Positions 1-7,304 of a stretch of 12,801 nucleotides of DNA are shown here, piece after piece. Origin of the DNA: an uncultured Eubacteriales bacterium (lineage in GTDB: Bacteria > Bacillota > Clostridia > Oscillospirales > Oscillospiraceae). The notes beneath the pieces are model-generated. The model searched no databases. It was not told the origin of the DNA and saw nothing but the letters and a program-made list of their open reading frames with translations. Within the stretch, counting starts at the first letter, position 1. Each line of letters begins with the position of its first letter. The stretch is taken from positions 1 through 12,801 of the forward strand of contig URSX01000049.1 in the NCBI GenBank assembly GCA_900550615.1, given 5' to 3'. The position numbers were made by a program, and so were the translations under genes.

Positions 1-251
1 GTGACCACCACCCCCGCCACGCACCCGCGCAGCAGCTCCCTCTCCCGGCGCAGCCGGGAGAGCATCCGGTAGTAGGCCTCGTTGCAGCCCCCCTCATCCA
101 GGGCCACGGCAAACAGCAGCCGCCGCCCCCGGAGCTCGTCCAGATCCCTCTCCGGATCGGCAAAGGCGCTGTCCTCCGGCAAAAGCCGCCGCAGTGTCTC
201 CTCCAGCCCCTTGCTGTACTCGTTTTTCGGCAAAAGAACGGTCAGTGCCAT
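1..251 (-). CDS. Unrecognised protein, N-terminal part (possible flavodoxin/FMN-reductase-like fold)
   Basis: This is the third gene of the leftward operon; it is cut by the window edge after 83 codons. The ATG at 249-251 is preceded by a purine-rich GAGGGGAAGG ribosome site and lies 14 bases after the stop of the dehydrogenase-like gene, so the two are almost certainly co-transcribed. The visible protein opens with a short hydrophobic strand (MALTVLLPKN), continues with a charged helix, then a second strand (RRLLFAVAL, residues 43-51) followed by a Gly-Gly-Cys turn and a Tyr-Tyr-containing amphipathic helix (residues 59-72). The alternation of strand and helix fits a Rossmann or flavodoxin-like alpha/beta fold, and I have a vague impression of similarity to clostridial NAD(P)H-dependent flavin reductase-like proteins. 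No diagnostic motif is visible in the fragment, so the function is unassigned. That it is a real gene is well supported; the fold is a guess. Confidence 0.75.
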   Translation of the reverse strand, partial: MALTVLLPKNEYSKGLEETLRRLLPEDSAFADPERDLDELRGRRLLFAVALDEGGCNEAYYRMLSRLRRERELLRGCVAGVVV

Positions 252-265
252 ACCCTTCCCCTCTT

Positions 266-1495
266 TCATTCAATGGCCCGCAGCTTCTCCTCCGTCTCCT
301 GCAGGCGCTCGCGCAGCGTCCCGGGCAGGGGCAGCCGCTCAAACTCGATGCCGCCGTCGGTGGTGCGGTTCCGTCCGCCCATGAACACGCCCCCCAGATA
401 GGCCGACGAGCAGTGCCACTGTCCCCGCAGGCACAGCAGCAGGCTCAGTGCCCCGGACGACAGGGCCGGTGCCACATAGGGCTTAAAGCCCATGCGCCGC
501 ATCTCCAGGTTGGCGTGGGCGGCCAGATTCGTCAGCTCCCGGGAGAGGTCATCGTCATAGTGCGAAACGGAGTTGGCGATGACCAGATCCTCCCCGTGGG
601 GGCCGAAACTGCGTCCGTCGGTGAGGAACTCCGCAAACCGCGCGTCCTTTTTCGCGTAGTACGCCGCCCGGGCGTTCATCACCCCCAGGCCAAAGCCCCG
701 CACCTGGTGAGGAAACAGCCCCCGTCCGTCCAGCTGGCCGTCCTCCCCCCGGTTGCTCTCCAGCAGCACCGTCCGGCACAGGGGATCCACCGGGTCGCTG
801 ACCACGCAGAACAGTCCCTTGTACCCGGCCTCCCGGGCCATTTTCCCGTACTGCGCCGCCAGCACCCGGTTCAGCTGATACTGGGCCATGCGCACGTCCC
901 CGTTTTTCACCGCCGTATCCGGCACGAACCGGGACGCGCAGAACAGGAACACATCTCCCGCAAACAGTTCCTCCGGTCCGATGGCCTCCACCGGGGGCAT
1001 GGTGTCGTACGCTCCGGGCAGGCTGATCTGGTTCATCTCGAACTCCCATCGCGCCGCCACATTTTCCCGCAGGTCGCAGATGCCGATGGAGGAGATGACG
1101 TCTCCCCCCATCAGCCGCAGCCCCAGCAGCAGCGTGCTGCCCACATCTCCCAGGGCCAGGAGATTCACCCGGTACTTTTTCGGTCGCACCGGCATTTTTA
1201 GCAGCTCCTCCCACCGCGGATGCAGGCGGTTTACGGCCCGCACCCGCCCGTCCCGGATGGCCTTTTCCAGCTCCCGGGGGATGGCTCTGCCGGACACATT
1301 CGCGTCCAGAGTCTCTATTCCCTCCCGCTCCGTCAGGAGGGCGCTGTCCGTCACCGGGAAGGTCTCCCGCCCAGCAAGGGGCTCCCGGGCAAAAAGGAAG
1401 AGCACCTCCCCCTCCTCCGGGATCGTGTCTGTTTTTTCATACGGCAGCTGATCCCACGCGCAGAGGGTGCAGCCGCCATAGCGGTAATAGTTCAT
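266..1495 (-). CDS. Lactate/malate dehydrogenase-like NAD-binding protein
   Basis: A 409-residue protein with a lactate/malate dehydrogenase-type core. After about 105 residues without recognised similarity comes a Rossmann strand-turn (VNLLALGDVGST, residues 110-121) and an acidic residue ending the second strand (Asp141), which usually favours NAD over NADP. VVSDPVD (231-237) matches the family's NPVD motif. NAR (274-276) matches the substrate-binding arginine region, and GPHGED (298-303) matches the GEHGD motif with the catalytic histidine (His300). Where LDH and MDH carry the Asp that pairs with this His (LDSAR), this protein appears to have Met273 (VMNAR), so activity may be altered. It is longer than the usual 310-330 residues because of the N-terminal extension. 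The ATG at 1493-1495 overlaps the upstream stop as ATGA and has an AAGGAGG site at 1503-1509, inside the preceding gene, which implies translational coupling. A dehydrogenase-family fold is likely; the substrate is unknown. Confidence 0.85.
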   Translation of the reverse strand: MNYYRYGGCTLCAWDQLPYEKTDTIPEEGEVLFLFAREPLAGRETFPVTDSALLTEREGIETLDANVSGRAIPRELEKAIRDGRVRAVNRLHPRWEELLKMPVRPKKYRVNLLALGDVGSTLLLGLRLMGGDVISSIGICDLRENVAARWEFEMNQISLPGAYDTMPPVEAIGPEELFAGDVFLFCASRFVPDTAVKNGDVRMAQYQLNRVLAAQYGKMAREAGYKGLFCVVSDPVDPLCRTVLLESNRGEDGQLDGRGLFPHQVRGFGLGVMNARAAYYAKKDARFAEFLTDGRSFGPHGEDLVIANSVSHYDDDLSRELTNLAAHANLEMRRMGFKPYVAPALSSGALSLLLCLRGQWHCSSAYLGGVFMGGRNRTTDGGIEFERLPLPGTLRERLQETEEKLRAIE

Positions 1496-4400
1496 CTCTT
1501 TTCCTCCTTCCGGGGCGCGCGCATCCGTTTTAACAGCTCAATGTCGTCATCCAGATAGGTGGACGCCGCGCGGCTCAAATCATAGGTCATGGAGCTGCCC
1601 TTGTCCGGGCACAGAGGCAGGATCACCGCCTCCCGCAGGCGACTGAGAGTCAGGTTCCGGGCAAAGGCCCGCCTGTATTCCGTCTCCAGCGCCAGCAGGA
1701 TGTCCCGGGCGTTCTCCACGCAGCACAGGCTCAGCTCCCAGGCCGTCTCCGGATCCATCGGCGCAAACTCCGGCATCGCATAGGGCAGCACCCGGTTCAC
1801 CGCCGGCTGCAGCCCTCCCTCCGGCCGCTCGCTGCGGCGCACGGTGTCGCCGCCGATAAACGGATACAGGGTGGATTCCACAAACCGCATCCGCAGATTG
1901 GGCAGGTAGTATACGCCCTCCGCGTCATAGCCCAGGCTCTCCATCAGATCCCGGCCCGTGCCCGTGAGATACCCCACCAGCACCTTTTTTACCTCCGTCC
2001 CGGTCTCCCGCAGCAGCGGGGCCAGCCGCCGGATGCGCTTGCCGTCGTGGAGCATGTCGTCCACCAGAATGGCCGGCCGGGCAAAGGCCCGGATGGTGCG
2101 CACCTGATCCACCAGCGGGGAGTAGTCCGGATAGGCCTCGATGGAGTATCGGGACAGATCTGGCTCATAGACCTTGTCCGTGCGCAGGGTCTTTGTCACC
2201 GTGTTGGGCACGATGACGCCCCGCATGAGCTTGCCGTAGGGCACGCAGATATCCGGGCCCAGCCGCCGGGGCTGGGTAGGCTCCTCCGGCACGCCGTTGC
2301 AGGCGGTGATGCGCTGGAGCAGTCGGTGGTAGATGACCCCCGCCGACAGGCTCAGCACCAGTCCCCCGGGCTGCAATTTTGTCAGGGTGCTCTGCAGCCG
2401 CTTGTGAGCCGCCGCCACCGCCGCCACCACTGCCGGTGCCGTGGACAGGGGCGGCTTGATGGTGGTACCCACGTTGTTGCTGAGGATGATGGGCCGCCGC
2501 ATATCCACCACCAGGGCGGCGCTGCCGCAGCTCTGGGGCACCGGCGCGAAGCCCTGCATCTGCAATAGCTCCCGGGTCCAGCCCTCTCCGGCCCCGGGCA
2601 GGGGGCTGTATAGCCCGTAGGTATACTCCTGCCCCAGTGCCATGGTCAGCACCTCTGTCAGCAGCAGCTGGCTCAGCTCGCTCTGCTGGGCCGTCCTGGG
2701 CACGAACAGGCCACTGATGAGCAGCGTCCGTCCCCCGGCGTTCTCCCGGACATAGGCCGCCAAGGCAGCGCTGCCCAACCGGGAAAACAGGTGCTGGGAG
2801 TCGATGCACCGGTAACTGACCGCTCCCAGCGCGGCGTCCTCCCCGCTCCGGCACACCAGCAGCACCTGGTCTCCACTGCGCCGCAGCTCCTGCACCAGTT
2901 CCTCCCCTCCGTGGGGATAGGCAGCGCGCAGAATGCCCTCCGCCCGCTCGTCCGTCCCCGGACAGGGGAGGAATTCCAGCTCCTCCGTCCGCAGCAGTGG
3001 CTTGTCCTGGGGCTCCCGCAGGTACAGGCTGTTGCGGTAGATGAATTCCTGGGCCACCGGGTCGATGAAATGGGAGATATCCCGGTTGGCGTCCACTGCC
3101 TCCCGGATCCTGGTGGAGCTGATCTCCTCCAGCTGCTCCGGCAGGGTCAGCTCCAGCACCTTTCCGGTGATGCACCCGTAGTCCCCGGCGCTCTGCTCAC
3201 CGCCCCGCCGGAAGATCACGTGGTCGAAGCTGTGGATGGAGTCTGCCTCCGGCGCCTTGCGGTAGGAGGAGGCGTTGGCCACCACATCGCTGCCCACCAC
3301 AATGGATACCGGCCGCCCCGGGAATGCCTCCCGCAGCTGCCGCAGGTTCTCGGGGTTGGCGATGTTCACCGGGAAATCCTCCGGGAAAATGTGCACGTAG
3401 AACTCGTCCGCCACAGACATGGCGGCGATCTCCCGGCGGATGCGGTAGGGCTGGGTGCGCTTGGACCAGGAGAACTCGTCAATGGCCAGCAGCACCTCAA
3501 AACCCTCATCCCGTATGGCCCGCACAATGCCCTTGTGAGACAGGGTGAAGGGGTCGAAGGTCCCCGGGAAAAAGGCCACCGGCCTGGGCGCGTCGAAGGT
3601 CATGCCCCCGTGGAGCAGCTCCTGCTCCACTAAGAACCGGTAGAGCTTCCCCAGCATGGCCGCCCGGAAGTAAAAGCTCAGCCCGTTCTCGTTCTCCCGG
3701 TCACGCAGCGCCAGCAGACGGCGCACCGTCAGTCCCAGAACCCTTCTTTTACGCTCCTCTCCCAGGGCGGCGGAGCCGAAGACGTGGCGGCTCAGCAGGT
3801 ACATGGCCTCCTGCCGGGTCCCGGCGTCTATGCCCTCCGTCCCCTTCATCAGCATGCCCAGCAGCCGCTGAGCCCGTTCCCGGGACGCTTCCTCTTTTTC
3901 GCCGCACCGGCCCGAATAGTCCGGAAATGCCTCCAGCATCACCGCCGCCGTGTCCAGAGCCGATGCCACAATGTGCTCCTCCGAGGACGACAGCGCCGCC
4001 TGCAGGCTCATCATCAGCTCGTCCAGCTGCTCCGGCGGCAGCCACAGGGCAAACCGTCCCAGATATTCGGGGATGTATTTCGTGAATTCCTGTTGTCCCA
4101 GCTCCAGCCCCCGGCACAGCTCCACGGCGATCTCGTTGCGCTGATCCACGCTCAGCAGCGGTGCCAGCTCCAGCAGGGCCGCCCCGGCGCTGTGGCGCAC
4201 CGTCACCCGGTCGCTGACCTTGATGAGGTTGGACAGATGCGCGGCAATGTGCAGCACCTGCGCGCCTCCGGTCTGGGCGTGCTCCGCCAGCAGGAGGATA
4301 TTCACCCGCCGGATGATCCAGTGGGTGGCGGTTTTCAGGTTGTCCAGGAATATTTCGGAGATGGTCTCATCCGGCAGCCGGATGCTCTCCCCGCCCAGCA

Positions 4401-6255
4401 ATCGCCGCCGCAACAGCGCCAGGGAGGCACAGTCGCTGCAGTCCGTCCTGCGCAGAGCGTTCTGCATCTGCCGGGGCGGCATATAGGGCTGCAGCACCCG
4501 CAGCAGCAGCACCGCTGCTGTGCGCACCGTCAGCTCCCGGGAGCGGGCCGATGCCTCGGCAAAGCGCAGGATCGTCTCTCTCTGGCTCTGGGTGCATACC
4601 TCCATGGGCAGGGCCGCCAGCGTGTCCAGCAGCTGGAAGGCCGCCTCTGTGCTCCCCCGTCCGCCGGGGCGGCAGTAGGCCAGCAGGTAATCCAGAAACC
4701 GCTCCTCCCGGCCCGGACAGTGCTGCAGCAGGGAGTTCACCATGAATTTCAGCGTATAGCCGATCCAGCTTCGGTGCTGGGCCATCAGCTTGTGATCCGG
4801 GAAAATGATCTGCTCCAGCCACAGCTTCCACTGGCTCACATCCGTCACCGTGCCCAGAGGCCTGCTGTCCACGGGCCGCTCCTTCACATAGCCCGCGTGG
4901 AGATCGGCGATGATGGCCCCCATGAGTGACGCCGCCTGCCGGCGGATGTCTCCCTCCCGGTGCATCAGCAGCTCATAGAGGAACGCCAAAGTCTGCACCT
5001 TCTGGGGGATCTGCAAATACAGGGAGTAGGACTCGATGATACCCAGATAAGCCCGCAGCCGCCGCCAGTCCGTCTCGCCCCGGGCCTGCTCCAGGAGCCG
5101 GGCAAAGCTTCTCGTCTCCGTCAGCCGCTCCATGAGCTGGATGTTGTGCTCCACGCACACCAGCCGCAGCGCGTCCAGCGCCTCCCCGTCGGTCATCAGC
5201 GCGGCGTTCTTTTCCTTCCGGGGCGGGCGGTCGTGCCCCGTCAGGGACGTGTCCACCCCCTGGCGCAGCATGAACCGCTCAAAATCCCGCAGCCGCATGT
5301 ATACCCGGCGGTAGCGCTGCTTTTTCTCCTCGTCCACCCCGTCCAGCTTGGCCAGAATCACATCAAAGGCCTCCGGCAGGCTGGAGATATGGGTGATCTC
5401 CTGTCCCTCCGGTCCCCGGACCTGCTTGACCCGGAAATCCGCGTAGATCAGCAGCAGGGACTCCACGGACAGATAGTCCGGCTCCAGATCCCACACGGAG
5501 TGATTGGCCGCTACATGGCCGATCTCCCCCAGCTTGCGCCGCCGGAACCACAGATCGGTGTAGTAGTAGTGCAGGTAAGGCACCCGCTCCCCGGGCCGGC
5601 AGCCGAATTTTCCGATGTCGTGTCCGGCGGCGCTGCCGGACACCATGCCCAGATCCACCGGCACCCCGGTGCGTCTGAGGGCCCGTCCCATGGTGAGGGC
5701 AATGTGATGCACCCCTGCAATGTGTTCCAGCGTGCGGTAGGGTGTGGCCTCCAGCCCCAAGCGCATCAGCTCATAGACGTATTCCCGCTTCCACAGCCGC
5801 AGCATCACCCCGTAGCCTGCCGCGCATGGGCTTCCCTCCAGCTCCTCCTCGTCCAGGAACTGGAACTCCCACATGGGATCAAAGGGCAGCAGCTCCCGTT
5901 CCGCGGCAAAGAGCACCTGCAACACTGACAGCAGGAATACCGCTCCCGCTGCCCACGGATCCGCTCCGCCCCCCTCCGGGAACAGCAGTCTCCTCCCGAA
6001 ATCGTAGGTATGGCGCAGCCATCCCTCCTCCGGCTCCCCGGGGCAGAGCTTCTCCAGCTCCGGGCGGCACAGCGCCAGCACCTGCCCGCATTGCACGCGC
6101 TCCTCCCCCAGCAGCGGCGCAAGGCGCTGCATATAGTTCTCCTGCTCCAGCGCCTGCAAAAATTCCTGCCGCCGGGCGAAATGGTCTGCCGCCGGCCGCT
6201 TCATCAGCCGCCGCAGCAGCACCGCGTTCATCTGTCGGATCCTCTTTTTGTTCAT
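1492..6255 (-). CDS. Giant multidomain protein: HD hydrolase, solenoid, NadD-like nucleotidyltransferase, GNAT-like, PRTase-like
   Basis: A 1587-residue cytoplasmic protein with no signal peptide or membrane segment. Residues 175-305 form an HD phosphohydrolase domain: His183/184, the doublet His212-Asp213 in AAGHDIGKFG, His247, His252 and Asp273 could be the metal ligands. Residues about 360-880 are a long run of amphipathic helices resembling HEAT/armadillo repeats. Residues 890-1080 are a nucleotidyltransferase of the NadD/CoaD superfamily, with GTFDPFTLSHKG at 898-909 (TxSH where the family has H/TxGH) and ISSTRIR at 1045-1051. Residues about 1090-1250 look like a GNAT acyltransferase, without a clear acetyl-CoA loop. 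Residues about 1255-1480 resemble a phosphoribosyltransferase, with AILVDDMLHDGKRI at 1395-1408 in place of the PRPP loop. The start has a weak AGGGGGC ribosome site and follows a promoter at 6294-6322. It is the first gene of a three-gene operon. Nucleotide or NAD-related chemistry is inferred; the reaction is unknown. Confidence 0.9.
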   Translation of the reverse strand: MNKKRIRQMNAVLLRRLMKRPAADHFARRQEFLQALEQENYMQRLAPLLGEERVQCGQVLALCRPELEKLCPGEPEEGWLRHTYDFGRRLLFPEGGGADPWAAGAVFLLSVLQVLFAAERELLPFDPMWEFQFLDEEELEGSPCAAGYGVMLRLWKREYVYELMRLGLEATPYRTLEHIAGVHHIALTMGRALRRTGVPVDLGMVSGSAAGHDIGKFGCRPGERVPYLHYYYTDLWFRRRKLGEIGHVAANHSVWDLEPDYLSVESLLLIYADFRVKQVRGPEGQEITHISSLPEAFDVILAKLDGVDEEKKQRYRRVYMRLRDFERFMLRQGVDTSLTGHDRPPRKEKNAALMTDGEALDALRLVCVEHNIQLMERLTETRSFARLLEQARGETDWRRLRAYLGIIESYSLYLQIPQKVQTLAFLYELLMHREGDIRRQAASLMGAIIADLHAGYVKERPVDSRPLGTVTDVSQWKLWLEQIIFPDHKLMAQHRSWIGYTLKFMVNSLLQHCPGREERFLDYLLAYCRPGGRGSTEAAFQLLDTLAALPMEVCTQSQRETILRFAEASARSRELTVRTAAVLLLRVLQPYMPPRQMQNALRRTDCSDCASLALLRRRLLGGESIRLPDETISEIFLDNLKTATHWIIRRVNILLLAEHAQTGGAQVLHIAAHLSNLIKVSDRVTVRHSAGAALLELAPLLSVDQRNEIAVELCRGLELGQQEFTKYIPEYLGRFALWLPPEQLDELMMSLQAALSSSEEHIVASALDTAAVMLEAFPDYSGRCGEKEEASRERAQRLLGMLMKGTEGIDAGTRQEAMYLLSRHVFGSAALGEERKRRVLGLTVRRLLALRDRENENGLSFYFRAAMLGKLYRFLVEQELLHGGMTFDAPRPVAFFPGTFDPFTLSHKGIVRAIRDEGFEVLLAIDEFSWSKRTQPYRIRREIAAMSVADEFYVHIFPEDFPVNIANPENLRQLREAFPGRPVSIVVGSDVVANASSYRKAPEADSIHSFDHVIFRRGGEQSAGDYGCITGKVLELTLPEQLEEISSTRIREAVDANRDISHFIDPVAQEFIYRNSLYLREPQDKPLLRTEELEFLPCPGTDERAEGILRAAYPHGGEELVQELRRSGDQVLLVCRSGEDAALGAVSYRCIDSQHLFSRLGSAALAAYVRENAGGRTLLISGLFVPRTAQQSELSQLLLTEVLTMALGQEYTYGLYSPLPGAGEGWTRELLQMQGFAPVPQSCGSAALVVDMRRPIILSNNVGTTIKPPLSTAPAVVAAVAAAHKRLQSTLTKLQPGGLVLSLSAGVIYHRLLQRITACNGVPEEPTQPRRLGPDICVPYGKLMRGVIVPNTVTKTLRTDKVYEPDLSRYSIEAYPDYSPLVDQVRTIRAFARPAILVDDMLHDGKRIRRLAPLLRETGTEVKKVLVGYLTGTGRDLMESLGYDAEGVYYLPNLRMRFVESTLYPFIGGDTVRRSERPEGGLQPAVNRVLPYAMPEFAPMDPETAWELSLCCVENARDILLALETEYRRAFARNLTLSRLREAVILPLCPDKGSSMTYDLSRAASTYLDDDIELLKRMRAPRKEEKR

Positions 6256-6293
6256 ATGCCCGCCCCCTGTACCGGTGGTTTTTTCTTGCCCCT

Positions 6294-6322
6294 ATGCTAT
6301 CACAGTCCCCGTCCATTGTAAA
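6294..6322 (-). promoter_or_regulatory. Predicted sigma-70/SigA promoter of the giant-protein operon
   Basis: On the minus strand TTTACA (6317-6322, five of six consensus bases) is followed after 17 bases by TAGCAT (6294-6299, four of six). Transcription would start near 6287, giving a leader of about 30 bases before the ATG at 6255. It lies just downstream of the terminator at 6336-6369, which separates this operon from the MBL-fold gene. The -10 box is weak, so confidence is moderate. Confidence 0.5.
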
Positions 6323-6335
6323 TGTTGTATCCCGC

Positions 6336-6369
6336 AAAAAAGCGGGGGAAGCCACAACTTCCCCCGCTT
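6336..6369 (-). terminator. Intrinsic terminator after the MBL-fold gene
   Basis: A perfect 12-bp stem (6340-6351 paired with 6358-6369, GC-rich AAGCGGGGGAAG arm) closes a 6-base loop. Read on the minus strand it is followed by a run of T (the last two stem bases plus 6336-6339). This is a classic rho-independent terminator for the leftward MBL-fold transcript. It is also the third hairpin of the dispersed repeat that spans 6336-6487. Confidence 0.85.
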
Positions 6370-6487
6370 AAAACTGTCGGAAATTCCTTCGTAATTTCCC
6401 GACAAAAGACCTGCAGTCTGCTGCGCGCATAATTTGTCCGTCGCAGACGGACAAATTATGCACCGGCAGCCTGAGAAATATTTTCCC
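6336..6487 (-). repeat. Structured dispersed repeat, copy 1 (three consecutive hairpins)
   Basis: Read on the minus strand this 152-base segment aligns without gaps to the plus strand at 9616-9763. By hand count 91 of the first 115 positions are identical, and the conserved core is GCGCGCAGCAGACTGCA. It contains hairpin A (16-bp perfect stem, 6427-6442 with 6446-6461, 3-base loop), hairpin B (6376-6403, stem with one bulged base) and hairpin C (6340-6369), which serves as terminator. Compared with copy 2, stem bases change in pairs that keep pairing. The element begins about 20 bases after the stop of the MBL-fold gene and is probably transcribed with it. I know no named family that it matches; it resembles REP/ERIC-type intergenic palindromic elements in character. 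Confidence 0.8.
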
Positions 6488-6506
6488 GTTTTTGGACGCG
6501 CTCCCG

Positions 6507-7145
6507 TCAGATCAGCTTCACGCACCGGATGCCCTCCGCCAGCGCCCCGGCAAAGGTGTCCCCGTCCGCCATGGTGCCCACAATGCTGCCGTAGTGTGTG
6601 GGCACTGCCGCCTGCGGGGCGATGGCGCCGGCCAGGGCCGCCGCCTCCCGGGCGGTCATGGTGTACTTGCCGCCCGCTGGCAAAAACGCTGCGTCGCACC
6701 GCACCGCCCGGGCCTCCGGTGTGTCATCGGTGTCCCCGGCCACATACACGCGCATCCCGTCCAGCTCCGCTACATATCCCACCCAGCCCTTGGCCTTGGG
6801 GTGAAACTTCTTGCCGATGTTGTACGCCGCCACCGTCTCAAACGGGATGCCCCGCACCGTGTACCGGCCGCCGGGCCGCACCGTCACCAGCTGCGCCGGC
6901 TGGAACCCCGCCTGCACCGCCGTCTCCCGGCAGCTCTCCGGCAGCACCAGCACCGCGTCCTCCCTCATCACCCGCCGGATGTCCTCCGGGGAAAAGTGAT
7001 CGTAGTGGTCGTGGGTGATGAAGATCACGTCCGTGTCCCCGGCCTTCTCCTTCACCCGAAACGGGTCAAACCGAGCCACCGGCTCCCCGCCCCATCGGAT
7101 GCTGCTGTGCCCGTTTATGGAAAATCTGCTCATATCCATGCTCAT
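6507..7145 (-). CDS. MBL-fold metallo-hydrolase (UlaG/UPF0173-like)
   Basis: A 212-residue cytoplasmic metallo-beta-lactamase-fold protein. The zinc-binding signature THDHYDH is at residues 44-50 (His45, His47, Asp49, His50). Further metal ligands expected in the family are visible as Asp138 in AGDTDD and His184 in PTHYGS. YNIGKKFHPKAKGWVGYV (residues 108-125) is typical of the small UlaG/UPF0173-like branch. Members hydrolyse varied phosphoester or lactone substrates, and nothing here fixes the substrate. The length is normal for the branch. The ATG at 7143-7145 was chosen because AGGGAGG lies 8 bases upstream; internal Met codons at residues 3 and 5 would be too far from that site or lack their own. 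It is a single-gene unit with a promoter at 7187-7214 and a terminator at 6336-6369. Confidence 0.92.
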   Translation of the reverse strand: MSMDMSRFSINGHSSIRWGGEPVARFDPFRVKEKAGDTDVIFITHDHYDHFSPEDIRRVMREDAVLVLPESCRETAVQAGFQPAQLVTVRPGGRYTVRGIPFETVAAYNIGKKFHPKAKGWVGYVAELDGMRVYVAGDTDDTPEARAVRCDAAFLPAGGKYTMTAREAAALAGAIAPQAAVPTHYGSIVGTMADGDTFAGALAEGIRCVKLI

Positions 7146-7186
7146 TTTTTCATCCTCCCTGTCTGCGGCCTTGGCCCTTTTCTGTC

Positions 7187-7214
7187 ATTATGCCACATCG
7201 CCGGAAAAAATCAA
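7187..7214 (-). promoter_or_regulatory. Predicted promoter of the MBL-fold gene
   Basis: On the minus strand TTGATT (7209-7214, four of six) and CATAAT (7187-7192, five of six) are separated by 16 bases. The start point would be near 7180, about 35 bases before the ATG. It lies between the terminator of the upstream gene (7267-7297) and the gene itself, which supports independent transcription. Confidence 0.55.
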
Positions 7215-7266
7215 GTCATCTTCTCCCCTGCCGCCGGTCACTCTGAATCAGGCGGCCTCATATAAC

Positions 7267-7297
7267 ACACAGCCCCCGGCATAGCCGGGGGCTGTGT
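7267..7297 (-). terminator. Hairpin terminator after the leucine-rich repeat gene
   Basis: A perfect 14-bp GC-rich stem (7267-7280 with 7284-7297) and 3-base loop sit 7 bases after the stop codon of the leftward gene. On the minus strand the following bases are only moderately T-rich (GTTATATG), so the poly-U part is poor. Position and stem strength still make it the likely terminator. Confidence 0.7.
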
Positions 7298-7304
7298 TCA
7301 TTCT

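Noticed and set aside
3784..5928. Long plus-strand open frames (3784-4929 and 4960-5928) opposite the giant gene.
   Set aside because: They are antisense shadows of a continuous 1587-codon gene with recognisable motifs; they lack ribosome sites and any familiar domain.
6292..6699. A minus-strand frame containing CAQQTAGLLS, resembling a frame at 9608-9850 (CAQQTASLLS).
   Set aside because: The likeness comes from the shared DNA repeat. Differences between the copies are mostly amino-acid changing and keep hairpin pairing rather than protein sequence, so these are not coding.
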